Shown: positions 1-8,496 of the stretch, in pieces | Layout: each line of letters begins with the position of its first letter | Position numbering within the stretch: position 1 is the first letter of the stretch | From: JACCVL01 sp963695375 | GTDB taxonomy: Bacteria > Actinomycetota > Actinomycetes > Propionibacteriales > Nocardioidaceae | Direction of reading: 5' to 3' | Length of the DNA stretch: 64,000 nucleotides | NCBI GenBank assembly: GCA_963695375.1 | Contig: OY968767.1 | Span: 1,364,001-1,428,000 of the forward strand | Made by a program: the position numbers and the translations under genes | The notes under the pieces: generated by a model | Told to the model about the DNA's origin: nothing | What the model saw: the letters and a program-made list of their open reading frames with translations, nothing else | Database searches by the model: none

Positions 1-2
1 TC

Positions 3-1400
3 CAGGAGGCCACCGCCCGGGTCGACCGGCTCGAGCTGGCGCTGATGGAGCGAGACGACGAGCCGCTGCAGCTGCGCTACGCCGCCGCCCTCGCCGACTA
101 CGCCGACGCCGGGGGCTACGACGCCGAGGTGTTGTGGGACACCTGCTGCACCACCGCCCTCGGCATCAGCTACGACCGGGCGCGGAACCGAGACCTGACG
201 ACGCTGTCCGGCGGCGAGCAGAAGCGGCTGGTGCTCGAGGCGCTGCTCCGCGGGCCGGACGAGGTGCTGCTGCTCGACGAGCCGGACAACTTCCTCGACG
301 TGCCCGGCAAGCGGTGGCTCGAGGGTCGCCTCGCCGGCTCGCCGAAGACCGTGCTGTTCATCAGTCACGACCGGGAGCTGCTGGCCCGGACGGCGACCCG
401 GGTGGTCACCATCGAGCTGCGGGCCGGAGGGAACGGGGTGTGGACCCACCCGGCCGGCTTCGCGTCGTACCACGACGCCCGGCGGGACCGCTTCGCCCGG
501 CTCGAGGAGCTGCGCCGTCGCTGGGACGAGGACCACGCGAAGTTGCGTGCCCTGATGCTGATGTACAAGCAGAAGGCCTCCTACAACGCCGACATGGCCG
601 CGCAGTACCAGGCGGCGACCACGAGGCTGCGCAAGTTCGAGGAGGCCGGCCCGCCGGAGACCGTGCCGCGCGAGCAGCAGGTGTCGATGCGGCTGCGCGG
701 CGGGCGCACCGGCAAGCGGGCGGTCGTCTGCGAGGACCTGGAGCTCACCGGTCTGATGGACGCGTTCGACCTCGAGGTGTGGTTCGGCGAGCGGGTCGCG
801 GTGCTGGGGTCGAACGGCTCGGGCAAGAGCCACTTCCTCCGGCTGCTGGCGGCCGGCGGGACCGATCCCGACGTCGGGCACCGGCCGGTCGGTGACGTCG
901 AGGTGCAGCCGGTCCGGCACACCGGGCGGGCCAAGCTCGGCGCCCGGGTGCGCCCGGGGTGGTTCGTGCAGACCCACTCGCACCCGGAGCTGGTCGGCCG
1001 CACGCTGCTCGAGATCCTGCACCGCGGTGACGAGCACCGGGACGGGATGCCCCGGGAGCCGGCCTCCCGGGCGCTGGACCGCTACGAGCTGGCCCACGCG
1101 GCCGAGCAGCCGTTCGAGTCGCTGTCCGGTGGGCAGCAGGCGAGGTTCCAGATCCTGTTGCTCGAGCTGTCCGGGGCGACCCTGCTGCTGCTCGACGAGC
1201 CGACGGACAACCTGGACGTGCAGTCGGCCGAGGCGCTGGAGGAGGGGCTGGAGCGGTTCGAGGGGACCGTCGTCGCCGTCACCCACGACCGCTGGTTCGC
1301 CCGCGGCTTCGACCGCTTCCTGGTCTTCGGAGCCGACGGCACCGTGTACGAGTCCGACACCCCGGTCTGGGACGAGACCCGGGTGCAGCGCGCCCGCTGA
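3..1400 (+). CDS. ABC-F family ATPase, 5' end cut by the window edge
   Basis: Soluble twin-ABC ATPase of the ABC-F type, a family that acts on ribosomes (translation rescue or antibiotic protection) rather than in transport. The reading frame is open to the first codon of the window (position 3), so the first Walker A motif is missing. Visible are the first signature LSGGE and Walker B LLLDEP, a charged coiled-coil linker (RFARLEELRRRWDEDHAKLR), and a second complete cassette with Walker A GSNGSGKS, signature LSGGQ and Walker B LLLLDEP. No membrane segments occur. The sequence after each Walker B reads DNFLD and DNLD where most ABC-F proteins have NHLD, so it belongs to a divergent subgroup. 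Which ribosomal function it serves cannot be told from sequence alone. Confidence 0.88.
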   Translation, partial: QEATARVDRLELALMERDDEPLQLRYAAALADYADAGGYDAEVLWDTCCTTALGISYDRARNRDLTTLSGGEQKRLVLEALLRGPDEVLLLDEPDNFLDVPGKRWLEGRLAGSPKTVLFISHDRELLARTATRVVTIELRAGGNGVWTHPAGFASYHDARRDRFARLEELRRRWDEDHAKLRALMLMYKQKASYNADMAAQYQAATTRLRKFEEAGPPETVPREQQVSMRLRGGRTGKRAVVCEDLELTGLMDAFDLEVWFGERVAVLGSNGSGKSHFLRLLAAGGTDPDVGHRPVGDVEVQPVRHTGRAKLGARVRPGWFVQTHSHPELVGRTLLEILHRGDEHRDGMPREPASRALDRYELAHAAEQPFESLSGGQQARFQILLLELSGATLLLLDEPTDNLDVQSAEALEEGLERFEGTVVAVTHDRWFARGFDRFLVFGADGTVYESDTPVWDETRVQRAR

Positions 1401-1416
1401 CCCCGCCACCCCCGTC

Positions 1417-1459
1417 CACGATCCGCGACTTCTGCCGCCGGCAAAAGTCGCGGATCGTG
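1417..1459. repeat. Perfect-type inverted pair of the 21-bp intergenic repeat; likely bidirectional terminator
   Basis: Two 21-bp arms (1417-1437 and 1439-1459) are inverted copies with one mismatch that can form a G-U pair. They sit between the convergent ends of the ABC-F gene and gltA, so the RNA hairpin could end transcription from both sides. The unit contains GCARAAGTCGCGGATCGTG and recurs at 36.9, 37.5 and 46.6 kb. No T-run follows. Confidence 0.85.
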
Positions 1460-1485
1460 AACGGGTGTAGGGGCGGGGCGGGGGG

Positions 1486-2775
1486 TCAGGCCCAGCGCTT
1501 GTCGCGCGGGATGAAGTCGAGCGTCCGCTCGCCGGTGTAGATCTGCTTCGGCCGGGCGATCTTCTGGTCGTCGTCGTCGACCAGCTCGCGCCACTGCGCC
1601 AGCCAGCCGGCCGTGCGCGGGATCGCGAACAGCACGGTGAACATCTCCGGCGGGAAGCTGAGCGCTTCGTAGATCAGGCCGGAGTAGAAGTCGACGTTCG
1701 GGTACAGCTTGCGCTTGATGAAGTACTCGTCCTCCAGCGCGATCTTCTCCAGCTCGACGGCGATCTCCAGCAGCGGGTTGACGCCGGTCACCTCGAAGAC
1801 GTCGTCGCACGCCTTCTTGATGATCGTCGCCCGGGGGTCGTAGTTCTTGTAGACCCGGTGCCCGAAGCCCATCAGCCGCTCGTCGCCGTTCTTGACCCCG
1901 GCGATGTAGTCCGGCACGTTCTCGACCGAGCCGATCCGGCGCAGCATCCGCAGCACCGCCTCGTTGGCGCCGCCGTGCAGCGGCCCGTACAGCGCGGCGA
2001 TGCCGGCCGTCACGGCGGAGTAGGGGTCGACCTGGCTGGAGCCGACCGAGCGGACGGCGTTGGTCGAACAGTTCTGCTCGTGGTCGGCATGCAGGATGAA
2101 GAGGATCTCGAGCGCGCGGGTCAGCCGCTCGTCGGCACGGAAGTCCTGCTCGCTCATCTTGAACAGCATGGACAGGAAGTTCTCGGTGTACGACAGGTCG
2201 TTGTCCGGGTAGACGTAGGGCTTGCCCTGCGCGTGCCGGAACGCCCACGACCCGAGGGTCGGCATCTTCGCGATCAGCCGCACCATCTGCATGTGCCGGT
2301 TGGCCGGGTCGGTGATCGACCGCGACTCGGGGTAGAACGTCGAGAGCGCGCCGACCGACGCCAGCAGCATCCCCATCGGGTGCGCGTCGTAGCGGAAGCC
2401 CTGCATGAAGCTCTTGACGTTCTCGTGCACGAAGGTGTGGTAGGTGATCTCGTGCACCCACGTGTCGTACTGCTGCCGGTCGGGGAGCTGGCCGTGGATG
2501 AGCAGGTAGGCCACCTCGAGGAAGGTGGAGTGCTCGGCCAGCTGGTCGATCGGGTAGCCGCGGTACTCCAGGATCCCCTGGTCCCCGTCGATGTAGGTGA
2601 TGGAGCTGCGGCACGACGCGGTGTTGGTGAACCCCGGGTCGTAGACCGCCACCCCCGGCTCGTCGTCCGCGGTCTTGATGCCGCCCAGGTCGGCGGCCCG
2701 GACGGTGCCGTCGGTGAGGGGCAGCTCGTACTCGCGGCCGGTCCGGTTGTCGCGGACGGTGAGGGAGTCTGTCAC
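1486..2775 (-). CDS. gltA: Citrate synthase (type II, hexameric class)
   Basis: Condenses oxaloacetate and acetyl-CoA to citrate, first step of the TCA cycle, in the cytoplasm. The 429-residue product has the full bacterial citrate synthase fold with the active-site signatures GPLHGGANEAV and GFGHRVYKNYDPR, each holding a catalytic or binding histidine, and the C-terminal IPRTAGWLAQW stretch. The frame stays open upstream to 2946, but the family N-terminus begins at VTDSLTVRD. A TAGGTT -10 box (2783-2788) lies seven bases before this GTG, which fits a leaderless mRNA. It is transcribed away from rplM and ends at the repeat hairpin shared with the ABC-F gene. Identification is secure. Confidence 0.96.
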   Translation of the reverse strand: MTDSLTVRDNRTGREYELPLTDGTVRAADLGGIKTADDEPGVAVYDPGFTNTASCRSSITYIDGDQGILEYRGYPIDQLAEHSTFLEVAYLLIHGQLPDRQQYDTWVHEITYHTFVHENVKSFMQGFRYDAHPMGMLLASVGALSTFYPESRSITDPANRHMQMVRLIAKMPTLGSWAFRHAQGKPYVYPDNDLSYTENFLSMLFKMSEQDFRADERLTRALEILFILHADHEQNCSTNAVRSVGSSQVDPYSAVTAGIAALYGPLHGGANEAVLRMLRRIGSVENVPDYIAGVKNGDERLMGFGHRVYKNYDPRATIIKKACDDVFEVTGVNPLLEIAVELEKIALEDEYFIKRKLYPNVDFYSGLIYEALSFPPEMFTVLFAIPRTAGWLAQWRELVDDDDQKIARPKQIYTGERTLDFIPRDKRWA

Positions 2776-2782
2776 GCTGGCA

Positions 2783-2788
2783 AACCTA
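2783..2788 (-). promoter_or_regulatory. -10 box of gltA, leaderless
   Basis: Minus-strand TAGGTT, seven bases before the GTG start at 2775. A transcription start at the start codon is inferred from this spacing. Confidence 0.6.
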
Positions 2789-2850
2789 CGGCGACGCCGC
2801 CGACGCGTCGAATCTGGGTACGGCCGCCGGCCGTGCCCCGTCGGCACGTT

Positions 2851-2880
2851 TTGACCCTCCCGGCGGTCCGCCGGTACCCT
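2851..2880 (+). promoter_or_regulatory. Sigma-A type promoter of rplM-rpsI
   Basis: TTGACC (2851-2856) and TACCCT (2875-2880) are 18 bases apart, a good housekeeping promoter. It predicts a leader of about 90 bases before rplM, which holds the short palindrome CCGCCGGCGG; a ribosomal-protein feedback site there is possible but not shown. Confidence 0.6.
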
Positions 2881-2978
2881 GGGCGGTCGTCTGCGGGATT
2901 TCGTGTCTGCCGCCGGCGGACCAGCATCGACCACCCCGGTCACCACGCCAGAACGAAGCCAGAACGAAGGTTGTCACC

Positions 2979-3422
2979 GTGCGTACGTTCAGCCCCAAGC
3001 CTGCCGATGTGCACCGTCAGTGGCATGTCATCGACGCCGCCGACGTCGTGCTCGGCCGGCTGGCGGTCCAGACCGCGACTCTGCTGCGCGGCAAGCACAA
3101 GCCGACGTTCGCGCCGCACGTCGACGGCGGTGACTTCGTCATCATCGTGAACGCGGGCAAGGTCGCCCTCGGCGGCGACAAGCGGGAGACCAAGCTGGCC
3201 TACCGGCACTCCGGCTACCCGGGCGGGCTGAAGTCGACCACCATCGGCGAGCTGCTGGAGAAGGACCCGCGTGCCGCGGTGGAGAAGGCCGTGCGCGGCA
3301 TGCTCCCCAAGAACAGGCTCAGCCGGCAGATGCTGAAGAAGCTCAAGGTGTACGCCGGGCCCGAGCACCCGCACGCCGCTCAGCAGCCGCAGGCCTTCGA
3401 GATCACCCAGATCGCCCAGTGA
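2979..3422 (+). CDS. rplM: 50S ribosomal protein L13
   Basis: Primary 23S rRNA-binding protein of the large subunit. The 147-residue product starts with the typical actinobacterial MRTFSPKPADVHRQWHVIDA and carries the family signature around AVRGMLPKN. A GTG start is preceded by GAAGG. It is followed after eight bases by rpsI, the universal L13-S9 operon pair. Confidence 0.98.
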   Translation: MRTFSPKPADVHRQWHVIDAADVVLGRLAVQTATLLRGKHKPTFAPHVDGGDFVIIVNAGKVALGGDKRETKLAYRHSGYPGGLKSTTIGELLEKDPRAAVEKAVRGMLPKNRLSRQMLKKLKVYAGPEHPHAAQQPQAFEITQIAQ

Positions 3423-3430
3423 GGAACGAC

Positions 3431-3994
3431 GTGGCCCCTGACACCGCCCCCGACAACGCCGTCGACAGCACCCCCGACGCCACCGCCGACGCCACCGCCG
3501 ACGCCGACTCCGCCACCGAGGGGGAGTACCGCACCGACGCCGAGGGTGTCGCGTACAGCTCGGAGAGCGCCCCGTCCCCGGACGCGCCGCCCCGCCCCGC
3601 CACGGTCGGCCCCGCCGGGGCCACCGGTCGGCGCAAGGAGGCCATCGCCCGCGTCCGCCTGGTCCCCGGCTCCGGCCAGTGGGGGATCAACGGCCGGTCG
3701 CTGGACGAGTACTTCCCGAACAAGGTGCACCAGCAGACGGTCTCCGAGCCGTTCGTCATCACCGACCTGGTGGACCGGTTCGACGTCGTCGCGCGGATCC
3801 ACGGTGGCGGGATGACCGGCCAGGCCGGTGCGCTGCGGCTCGGCGTGGCCCGCGCCCTCAACGAGCTCGACGCAGAGGCGAATCGACCGTCGCTGAAGAA
3901 GGCCGGCATGCTGACTCGGGACGCGCGTGTCAAGGAGCGCAAGAAGGCGGGGCTCAAGAAGGCCCGCAAGGCTCCGCAGTACTCCAAGCGCTGA
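3431..3994 (+). CDS. rpsI: 30S ribosomal protein S9
   Basis: Small-subunit protein whose C-terminal tail reaches the P-site tRNA. The conserved domain starts at GRRKEAIARVRLVPG and ends in the basic tail KKARKAPQYSKR, with the terminal KR expected of S9. About 60 acidic, Asp/Ala/Thr-rich residues (DATADATADADS) precede the domain, an extension common in actinobacterial S9. I chose GTG 3431, six bases after GAGGAA; a GTG at 3419 overlapping the rplM stop is the alternative. Mature length is 187 residues. It probably cotranscribes with rplM and glmM. Confidence 0.96.
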   Translation: MAPDTAPDNAVDSTPDATADATADADSATEGEYRTDAEGVAYSSESAPSPDAPPRPATVGPAGATGRRKEAIARVRLVPGSGQWGINGRSLDEYFPNKVHQQTVSEPFVITDLVDRFDVVARIHGGGMTGQAGALRLGVARALNELDAEANRPSLKKAGMLTRDARVKERKKAGLKKARKAPQYSKR

Positions 3995-4002
3995 CCGTCG
4001 CG

Positions 4003-5379
4003 GTGTCCCGCCTCTTCGGGACCGACGGGGTCCGAGGCGTCGCCAACGTCGACCTCACGGCCGAGCTCGCCCTCGACCTGTCGGTGGCCGCGGCGCATGT
4101 GCTCGCGGAGACCGGGGCCTTCGGCGACGCCGACCATCCCGGTGCCCGGCCGGTGGCCGTCGTCGGACGCGACCCACGAGCGTCCGGGGAGTTCCTCGAG
4201 GCGGCTGTCGTCGCCGGCCTCGCCAGCGCGGGCGTGGACGTGCTGCAGGTCGGCGTGCTGCCCACCCCGGGTATCGCGCACCTGACCGCCGACACCGGTG
4301 CGGACCTCGGGGTGGTGCTGTCGGCGAGCCACAACGCGATGCCCGACAACGGGATCAAGTTCCTCGCGCGGGGCGGCGTCAAGCTGGACGACGCCACCGA
4401 GGCGGCCGTCGAGCAGCGGCTCCGTGAGCCCTGGCAGCGTCCCACCGGCGCCGCGGTGGGCCGGGTCCGTCCCTTCCCCGGTGGGCTCGACCGCTACGTC
4501 GACCACCTGGTGGCGACGCTGCCGGAGGACGCCGACCCGGCCCGGCTGGGTCGGCTCCGGGTGGTCGTCGACTGCGCCAACGGCGCGGCGTACGAGGTGG
4601 CGCCGCGGGCGCTGTCTCGGCTGGGTGCCGACGTGGTCCCGATCCACGCCTCGCCGGACGGGCTCAACATCAACCGCGACTGCGGGTCCACCCACCTCGA
4701 CGACGTGCGGGCGGCGGTGCTCGAGATGGAGGCCGACCTCGGCTTCGCGCACGACGGGGACGCCGACCGCTGCCTGGCGGTGGACGCCGCCGGACGGGTC
4801 ATCGACGGCGATCACCTGCTGGCCATCCTGGCTGTCGCCCTGCGCGACAACGGCCGGCTGCGCGGCAACACGGTCGTCGCGACGGTGATGAGCAACCTCG
4901 GCTTTCTTCAGGCGATGTCGCGCGAACGGATCGACGTCGAGCAGACGCCGGTCGGCGACCGGTACGTGCTCGCCGCGATGAACCGGGGCGACCGGTCCCT
5001 CGGGGGTGAGCAGTCGGGACACGTCATCCTGCGCGACCACGCGACCACCGGTGACGGCGTGCTGACTGCCGTGCAGGTGCTGGCCCGCATGGCGCAGACC
5101 GGGGCCACGCTGGCCGAGCTCGCCGACGTGATGACCGCCCTGCCGCAGGTCCTCGTCAACGTGCACGGTGTGGACCGCGACGCCACCGCGCACCCCGACG
5201 TGGCCGCCGCGCTCGACGCCGCCGTCTCCGAGCTGGGGAGCGAAGGCCGGGTGCTGCTGCGGCCGTCGGGCACCGAACCGGTGATCCGGGTGATGGTCGA
5301 GGCCCCGACCGCCGAGCAGGCCAACGCCGTCGCTGGCCGGCTGGCGGACACCGTCCGCTCGCGGCTCGCCGTCTCTTGA
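4003..5379 (+). CDS. glmM: Phosphoglucosamine mutase
   Basis: Converts glucosamine-6-phosphate to glucosamine-1-phosphate for UDP-GlcNAc and peptidoglycan. The 458-residue product has the phosphoserine loop LSASHNAMPDNGIKF, the metal loop DGDADRCL, the sugar-binding GGEQSGH and the phosphate-binding RPSGTEPVIRVMVE near the C-terminus, in the order expected for the alpha-D-phosphohexomutase family. The start GTG 4003 gives the standard N-terminus SRLFGTDGVRG and lies eight bases after rpsI. This order (rplM-rpsI-glmM) is conserved in actinobacteria. It supplies the product of GlmS (8.5 kb) to the next step. Confidence 0.97.
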   Translation: MSRLFGTDGVRGVANVDLTAELALDLSVAAAHVLAETGAFGDADHPGARPVAVVGRDPRASGEFLEAAVVAGLASAGVDVLQVGVLPTPGIAHLTADTGADLGVVLSASHNAMPDNGIKFLARGGVKLDDATEAAVEQRLREPWQRPTGAAVGRVRPFPGGLDRYVDHLVATLPEDADPARLGRLRVVVDCANGAAYEVAPRALSRLGADVVPIHASPDGLNINRDCGSTHLDDVRAAVLEMEADLGFAHDGDADRCLAVDAAGRVIDGDHLLAILAVALRDNGRLRGNTVVATVMSNLGFLQAMSRERIDVEQTPVGDRYVLAAMNRGDRSLGGEQSGHVILRDHATTGDGVLTAVQVLARMAQTGATLAELADVMTALPQVLVNVHGVDRDATAHPDVAAALDAAVSELGSEGRVLLRPSGTEPVIRVMVEAPTAEQANAVAGRLADTVRSRLAVS

Positions 5380-5409
5380 ATCCGTTCGACTCCGCGGGCC
5401 GCCTCGCCC

Positions 5410-5415
5410 TAGCGT
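5410..5415 (+). promoter_or_regulatory. -10 box of the double-GNAT gene, leaderless
   Basis: TAGCGT ends six bases before the GTG at 5422, leaving no room for a ribosome binding site. Confidence 0.55.
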
Positions 5416-5421
5416 CGGGCC

Positions 5422-6435
5422 GTGCACATCACCCGGCTCGACCCGCACGACGACCTGCAGTGGGCGGCCTACCACCGGGCCACGGCCGAGTCCGTGCTGT
5501 CCCGCGGCCCCTTCGCCGACGCCAGCGACGCCGTGTCGATGCGGGCGCTGCACCTCTACCCGGGTGACTTCGAGCAGGTTCTCGCCTGGTCCGCGCACCT
5601 GGCCGACGAGGTGGTCGGGACCGCGATCGCCAGGCTGCCGATGGCGGACAACCGCACGATGGCCATGGTCGACGTGCAGGTGATCCCCCCGGCACGCGGC
5701 CGTGGGGTGGGCACGGCGCTGCTGACGGCGCTGGAGGCCGAGCTGGCGCAGCGCGGCCGCGACTCCCTGCTGATGGAGGTCCCCCGGCCACTGGAGGGCC
5801 CGGCGTCCGAGGTCCCGGGCGTGCGCTTCGTCCAGCGGCACGGCTTCTGCCGGGCCCAGGTCGAGGTGCACTACGTGCTGGGCAGCCCCGTGGACGACGG
5901 GGTGCTGGACCAGCTGCAGGCGGAGGTCGACGCTGGGCTCGGCGGCTACCGGCTGGTCTCGTGGACCGGCACCTGCCCGGAGGAGTTCGTCGCCGGGTTC
6001 TGCGCGCTGGAGGCCGTGTTCGTGTCCGAGGCGCCGCTGGGCGACCTGGCGGTCGAATCGGAGGCGTGGCCGCCGGAGCGACTGCGCCAGTACGAGGAGC
6101 GGGCTCACCGGCGCGGGATGCGGGTGCTCACCACGGTGGCGCTGGCCGGGGACGCGACCCTGGTCGGGAACTCCGTCCTGGTCGTGGACCGCACCCTCCG
6201 GCGCGGGATCGACCAGAGCGGGACGCTCGTTCTGCCCGAGCACCGGGGGCACCGGCTCGGGCTGGCGATGAAGCTGGCGAACCAGCGGCAGCTGCAACGC
6301 GATCACCGCGTGCCGGCGCTCGTGCACACCTACAACGCCGAGGAGAACGCCCCGATGATCGCCGTCAACCGTCGGCTCGGCTTCCGGCCGGTGGAGCTCA
6401 CCGACGAGTGGCAGCGGCAGCCCGCGAGCGCCTGA
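5422..6435 (+). CDS. Two-domain GNAT-family acetyltransferase
   Basis: 337 residues with two GCN5-related acetyltransferase folds in tandem. The first holds the acetyl-CoA loop VIPPARGRGVGTALL near residue 90. The second holds LPEHRGHRLGLAMKL near 275, followed by the typical VNRRLGFRP end. The mycothiol synthase family has a similar tandem arrangement, but I see no specific signature for it here. The substrate is unknown. The gene has its own leaderless promoter and converges with the DUF389 gene, whose stop is three bases away. Confidence 0.85.
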   Translation: MHITRLDPHDDLQWAAYHRATAESVLSRGPFADASDAVSMRALHLYPGDFEQVLAWSAHLADEVVGTAIARLPMADNRTMAMVDVQVIPPARGRGVGTALLTALEAELAQRGRDSLLMEVPRPLEGPASEVPGVRFVQRHGFCRAQVEVHYVLGSPVDDGVLDQLQAEVDAGLGGYRLVSWTGTCPEEFVAGFCALEAVFVSEAPLGDLAVESEAWPPERLRQYEERAHRRGMRVLTTVALAGDATLVGNSVLVVDRTLRRGIDQSGTLVLPEHRGHRLGLAMKLANQRQLQRDHRVPALVHTYNAEENAPMIAVNRRLGFRPVELTDEWQRQPASA

Positions 6436-6438
6436 CGG

Positions 6439-7419
6439 TCAGCTCGTCGCGGTCGGGGTCTCCTCGGTGTCCTCGTGTGCCTGCCGTTGGTGCGGCAGGA
6501 CCCGGTCCCAGACCGCTCGCTGCACGATCAGCGTGATGGTGCCGGCGAGCAGGATGCCGGCCAGGTTCAGGCCCAGCTGCAGGAGCGCGTCTCCGACCTC
6601 GTGCCAGATACCGGTGCCGAGCGTGAGCGCGAACGTTCCGATGGCAGGCACCGTCGTGACCGAGATGAACACGCCCACCAGGACACCGGACTTGGAGGCG
6701 GTCATCGACAGCACACCGGCCGTGCCGGCCAGCAGCGCCACCACGAACGACCAGGCGTCCGGCTGCACGATGAACTGGGTGTCGGGCCCGGTGGCCGCCT
6801 GCTGCGGGTCGACCCAGCCGGCGAGGTAGGCGAGGAACCACACCGCGGTGGCGATGGCCGCCGCCACCACGAAGCCGACGACGAGGGTGGTGGCCGCCGG
6901 CCGGAGCAGGTACCAGTTGCGGGTTGCCAGTCCGAAGCAGATGGCGGCGACCGGGGCGAACTCCGGCCCCACCACCATGGCGCCGACGATGAGGATCGGC
7001 TGGTCGAGGTAGCGGCCGACACCCGCGATCAGCGTCGCCAGCAGCAGGAAGCTCGCGAACGACCACGACAGCTGGGAGTCGTCGTCGACCCGCGCCTCGA
7101 TCGCATCCCAGATCACGCCGTCCGAGGGACGGCCGGGCGCAGCCTGCTCCGCGCGCACCGCAGCCGCCGACATCACCGTCTCCGCCTCGTCGAACGCGAT
7201 CGACCCGTCGTGCTCGAGGTTCATCGCCCGCAGGTCGTCGAGGACGGGGTTGGCGTTCTCTCGGGCCAGGTCGAACATCACCAGGTCACCGGGCACCGGG
7301 CCGCACTGCCGGGCGACGTCGGGCAGCACGACGAGGTTGGCGATGGTGTCGTCGGACTGCAGCCGCTGGACCAGCTGGTCCGAGCGGTCCTTGGGAGTGA
7401 CGACGCGGACGTGCAGCAC
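6439..7419 (-). CDS. DUF389 family membrane protein
   Basis: 326 residues. A soluble N-terminal region of about 120 residues (VLHVRVVTPKDRSDQLV onward) is followed by six or more hydrophobic segments, with the DUF389 core around DQPILIVGAMVVGPEFAPVAAICFGL. The family (TIGR00341-like) has no established function. The open frame runs back into coaA, but the family N-terminus fits GTG 7419, which leaves 55 bases after coaA. It is probably cotranscribed with coaA. A charged tail (QAHEDTEETPTATS) ends the protein on the cytoplasmic side, by inference. Confidence 0.82.
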   Translation of the reverse strand: MLHVRVVTPKDRSDQLVQRLQSDDTIANLVVLPDVARQCGPVPGDLVMFDLARENANPVLDDLRAMNLEHDGSIAFDEAETVMSAAAVRAEQAAPGRPSDGVIWDAIEARVDDDSQLSWSFASFLLLATLIAGVGRYLDQPILIVGAMVVGPEFAPVAAICFGLATRNWYLLRPAATTLVVGFVVAAAIATAVWFLAYLAGWVDPQQAATGPDTQFIVQPDAWSFVVALLAGTAGVLSMTASKSGVLVGVFISVTTVPAIGTFALTLGTGIWHEVGDALLQLGLNLAGILLAGTITLIVQRAVWDRVLPHQRQAHEDTEETPTATS

Positions 7420-7474
7420 ACCGGGATACTGCCAGGTCGCCGGCCCTCCGCTCAGCCGTTCGGCCCGGCCGCGG

Positions 7475-8452
7475 TCAGCGCTTGCGCATCCGCACCCAGC
7501 GGACCGCGTGGTCGTTGGTCTTGCGCAGCACCAGCGTGGCACGCGCCCGGGTCGGGCGGATGTTCTGCTCCAGGTTCGGGCCGTTGATCGTGTCCCAGAG
7601 CCGGCCGGCCCGTTCGGTGGCCTGCTCGACGTCCAGGTCGGCATAGCGCCGGAAGTACGACTCGGGCTGGCGGAACGCGGTCTCCCGCAGCCGCAGGAAC
7701 CGCTCGACGTACCACGCCCGGATGTCCTGTGTGGCGGCGTCGACATAGACGCTGAAGTCGAAGAAGTCGCTGATCGCCAGCCCGGTCCGCCCGTCGTGCC
7801 GGATCCCGGCCGGTTGCAGCACGTTGAGCCCCTCGACGATCACGATGTCGGGGCGCTGCAGCGTCACCTGCTCGTCGGTCACGTCGTAGCGCAGGTGCGA
7901 GTAGACCGGGGCACTCACCTCGTCGACGCCGGACTTCACCTCCATCACGAAGCGCAGCAGCGCCTTGCGGTCGTAGGAGGCGGGAAAGCCCTTGCGTTCG
8001 AGCAGTCCTCGTCGCTCCAGCTCGGCGTTCGGCAGCAGGAAGCCGTCGGTGGTGACCAGCTCGACGCGCGGGTGCTGGGGCCAGCGGGCCAGCAGCTCGC
8101 GCAGCAGCCTGGCGGTGGTCGACTTGCCGACCGCCACCGAGCCGGCGATGCCGATGACGAAGGGAGTGCGCTCCGGCTGCGGCCGGTCCAGGAAGCGCTC
8201 GGTGGCCCGGTGCAGCTGCCCGGCGTGCCGGACCTGCAGGCTGAGCAGGTCGCTCACCGGGCGGTACACCTCCAGCACCTCGGCCAGGTCGAGAGCGTCG
8301 CCCAGCCCGCGGATCCGGGTCAGCTCCTCGTCGGTCAGCTCGCCGTGCGGAGCGCCGACGGCACCGGCCTCGGCGCTGTTCACCCGGGCAGCCGTCGCGA
8401 GCCGGGACCAGGTGTCCCGGTCCAGCTCCACGTACGGCGACGCGTCGGTCAT
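7475..8452 (-). CDS. coaA: Pantothenate kinase, type I
   Basis: ATP-dependent phosphorylation of pantothenate, the committed step of CoA synthesis. The 325-residue length matches type I PanK. The P-loop GSVAVGKST is at residues 104-112 and the sequence continues LVTTDGFLLPN, SYDRKALLRFV and DIVIVEGLNVLQ, all family hallmarks. ATG 8452 gives the expected N-terminus with YVELDRDTWSRL. It is transcribed divergently from glmS with only 44 bases between the two starts. Confidence 0.97.
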   Translation of the reverse strand: MTDASPYVELDRDTWSRLATAARVNSAEAGAVGAPHGELTDEELTRIRGLGDALDLAEVLEVYRPVSDLLSLQVRHAGQLHRATERFLDRPQPERTPFVIGIAGSVAVGKSTTARLLRELLARWPQHPRVELVTTDGFLLPNAELERRGLLERKGFPASYDRKALLRFVMEVKSGVDEVSAPVYSHLRYDVTDEQVTLQRPDIVIVEGLNVLQPAGIRHDGRTGLAISDFFDFSVYVDAATQDIRAWYVERFLRLRETAFRQPESYFRRYADLDVEQATERAGRLWDTINGPNLEQNIRPTRARATLVLRKTNDHAVRWVRMRKR

Positions 8453-8483
8453 GGCGATCAGTCTGCCGGGACCGCCGGATCGC

Positions 8484-8489
8484 TACGCT
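8484..8489 (+). promoter_or_regulatory. -10 box of glmS, leaderless
   Basis: TACGCT ends seven bases before the ATG at 8497 in the 44-bp divergent space with coaA. Confidence 0.55.
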
Positions 8490-8496
8490 GGCGGCC

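Noticed and set aside
2776..2946. 57-residue N-terminal extension of citrate synthase
   Set aside because: Arg/Pro-rich, without family match, and it would place the gltA -10 box inside the gene.
3403..6327. Long minus-strand open frame of 974 codons opposite rpsI, glmM and the GNAT gene
   Set aside because: It is the shadow of conserved plus-strand genes in a very G+C-rich sequence; its protein is His/Arg/Gly-rich without any recognisable domain.
8453..8496. glmS ribozyme upstream of glmS
   Set aside because: Only 44 bases separate glmS from coaA and the promoter lies seven bases before the start codon, so no ribozyme can fit.
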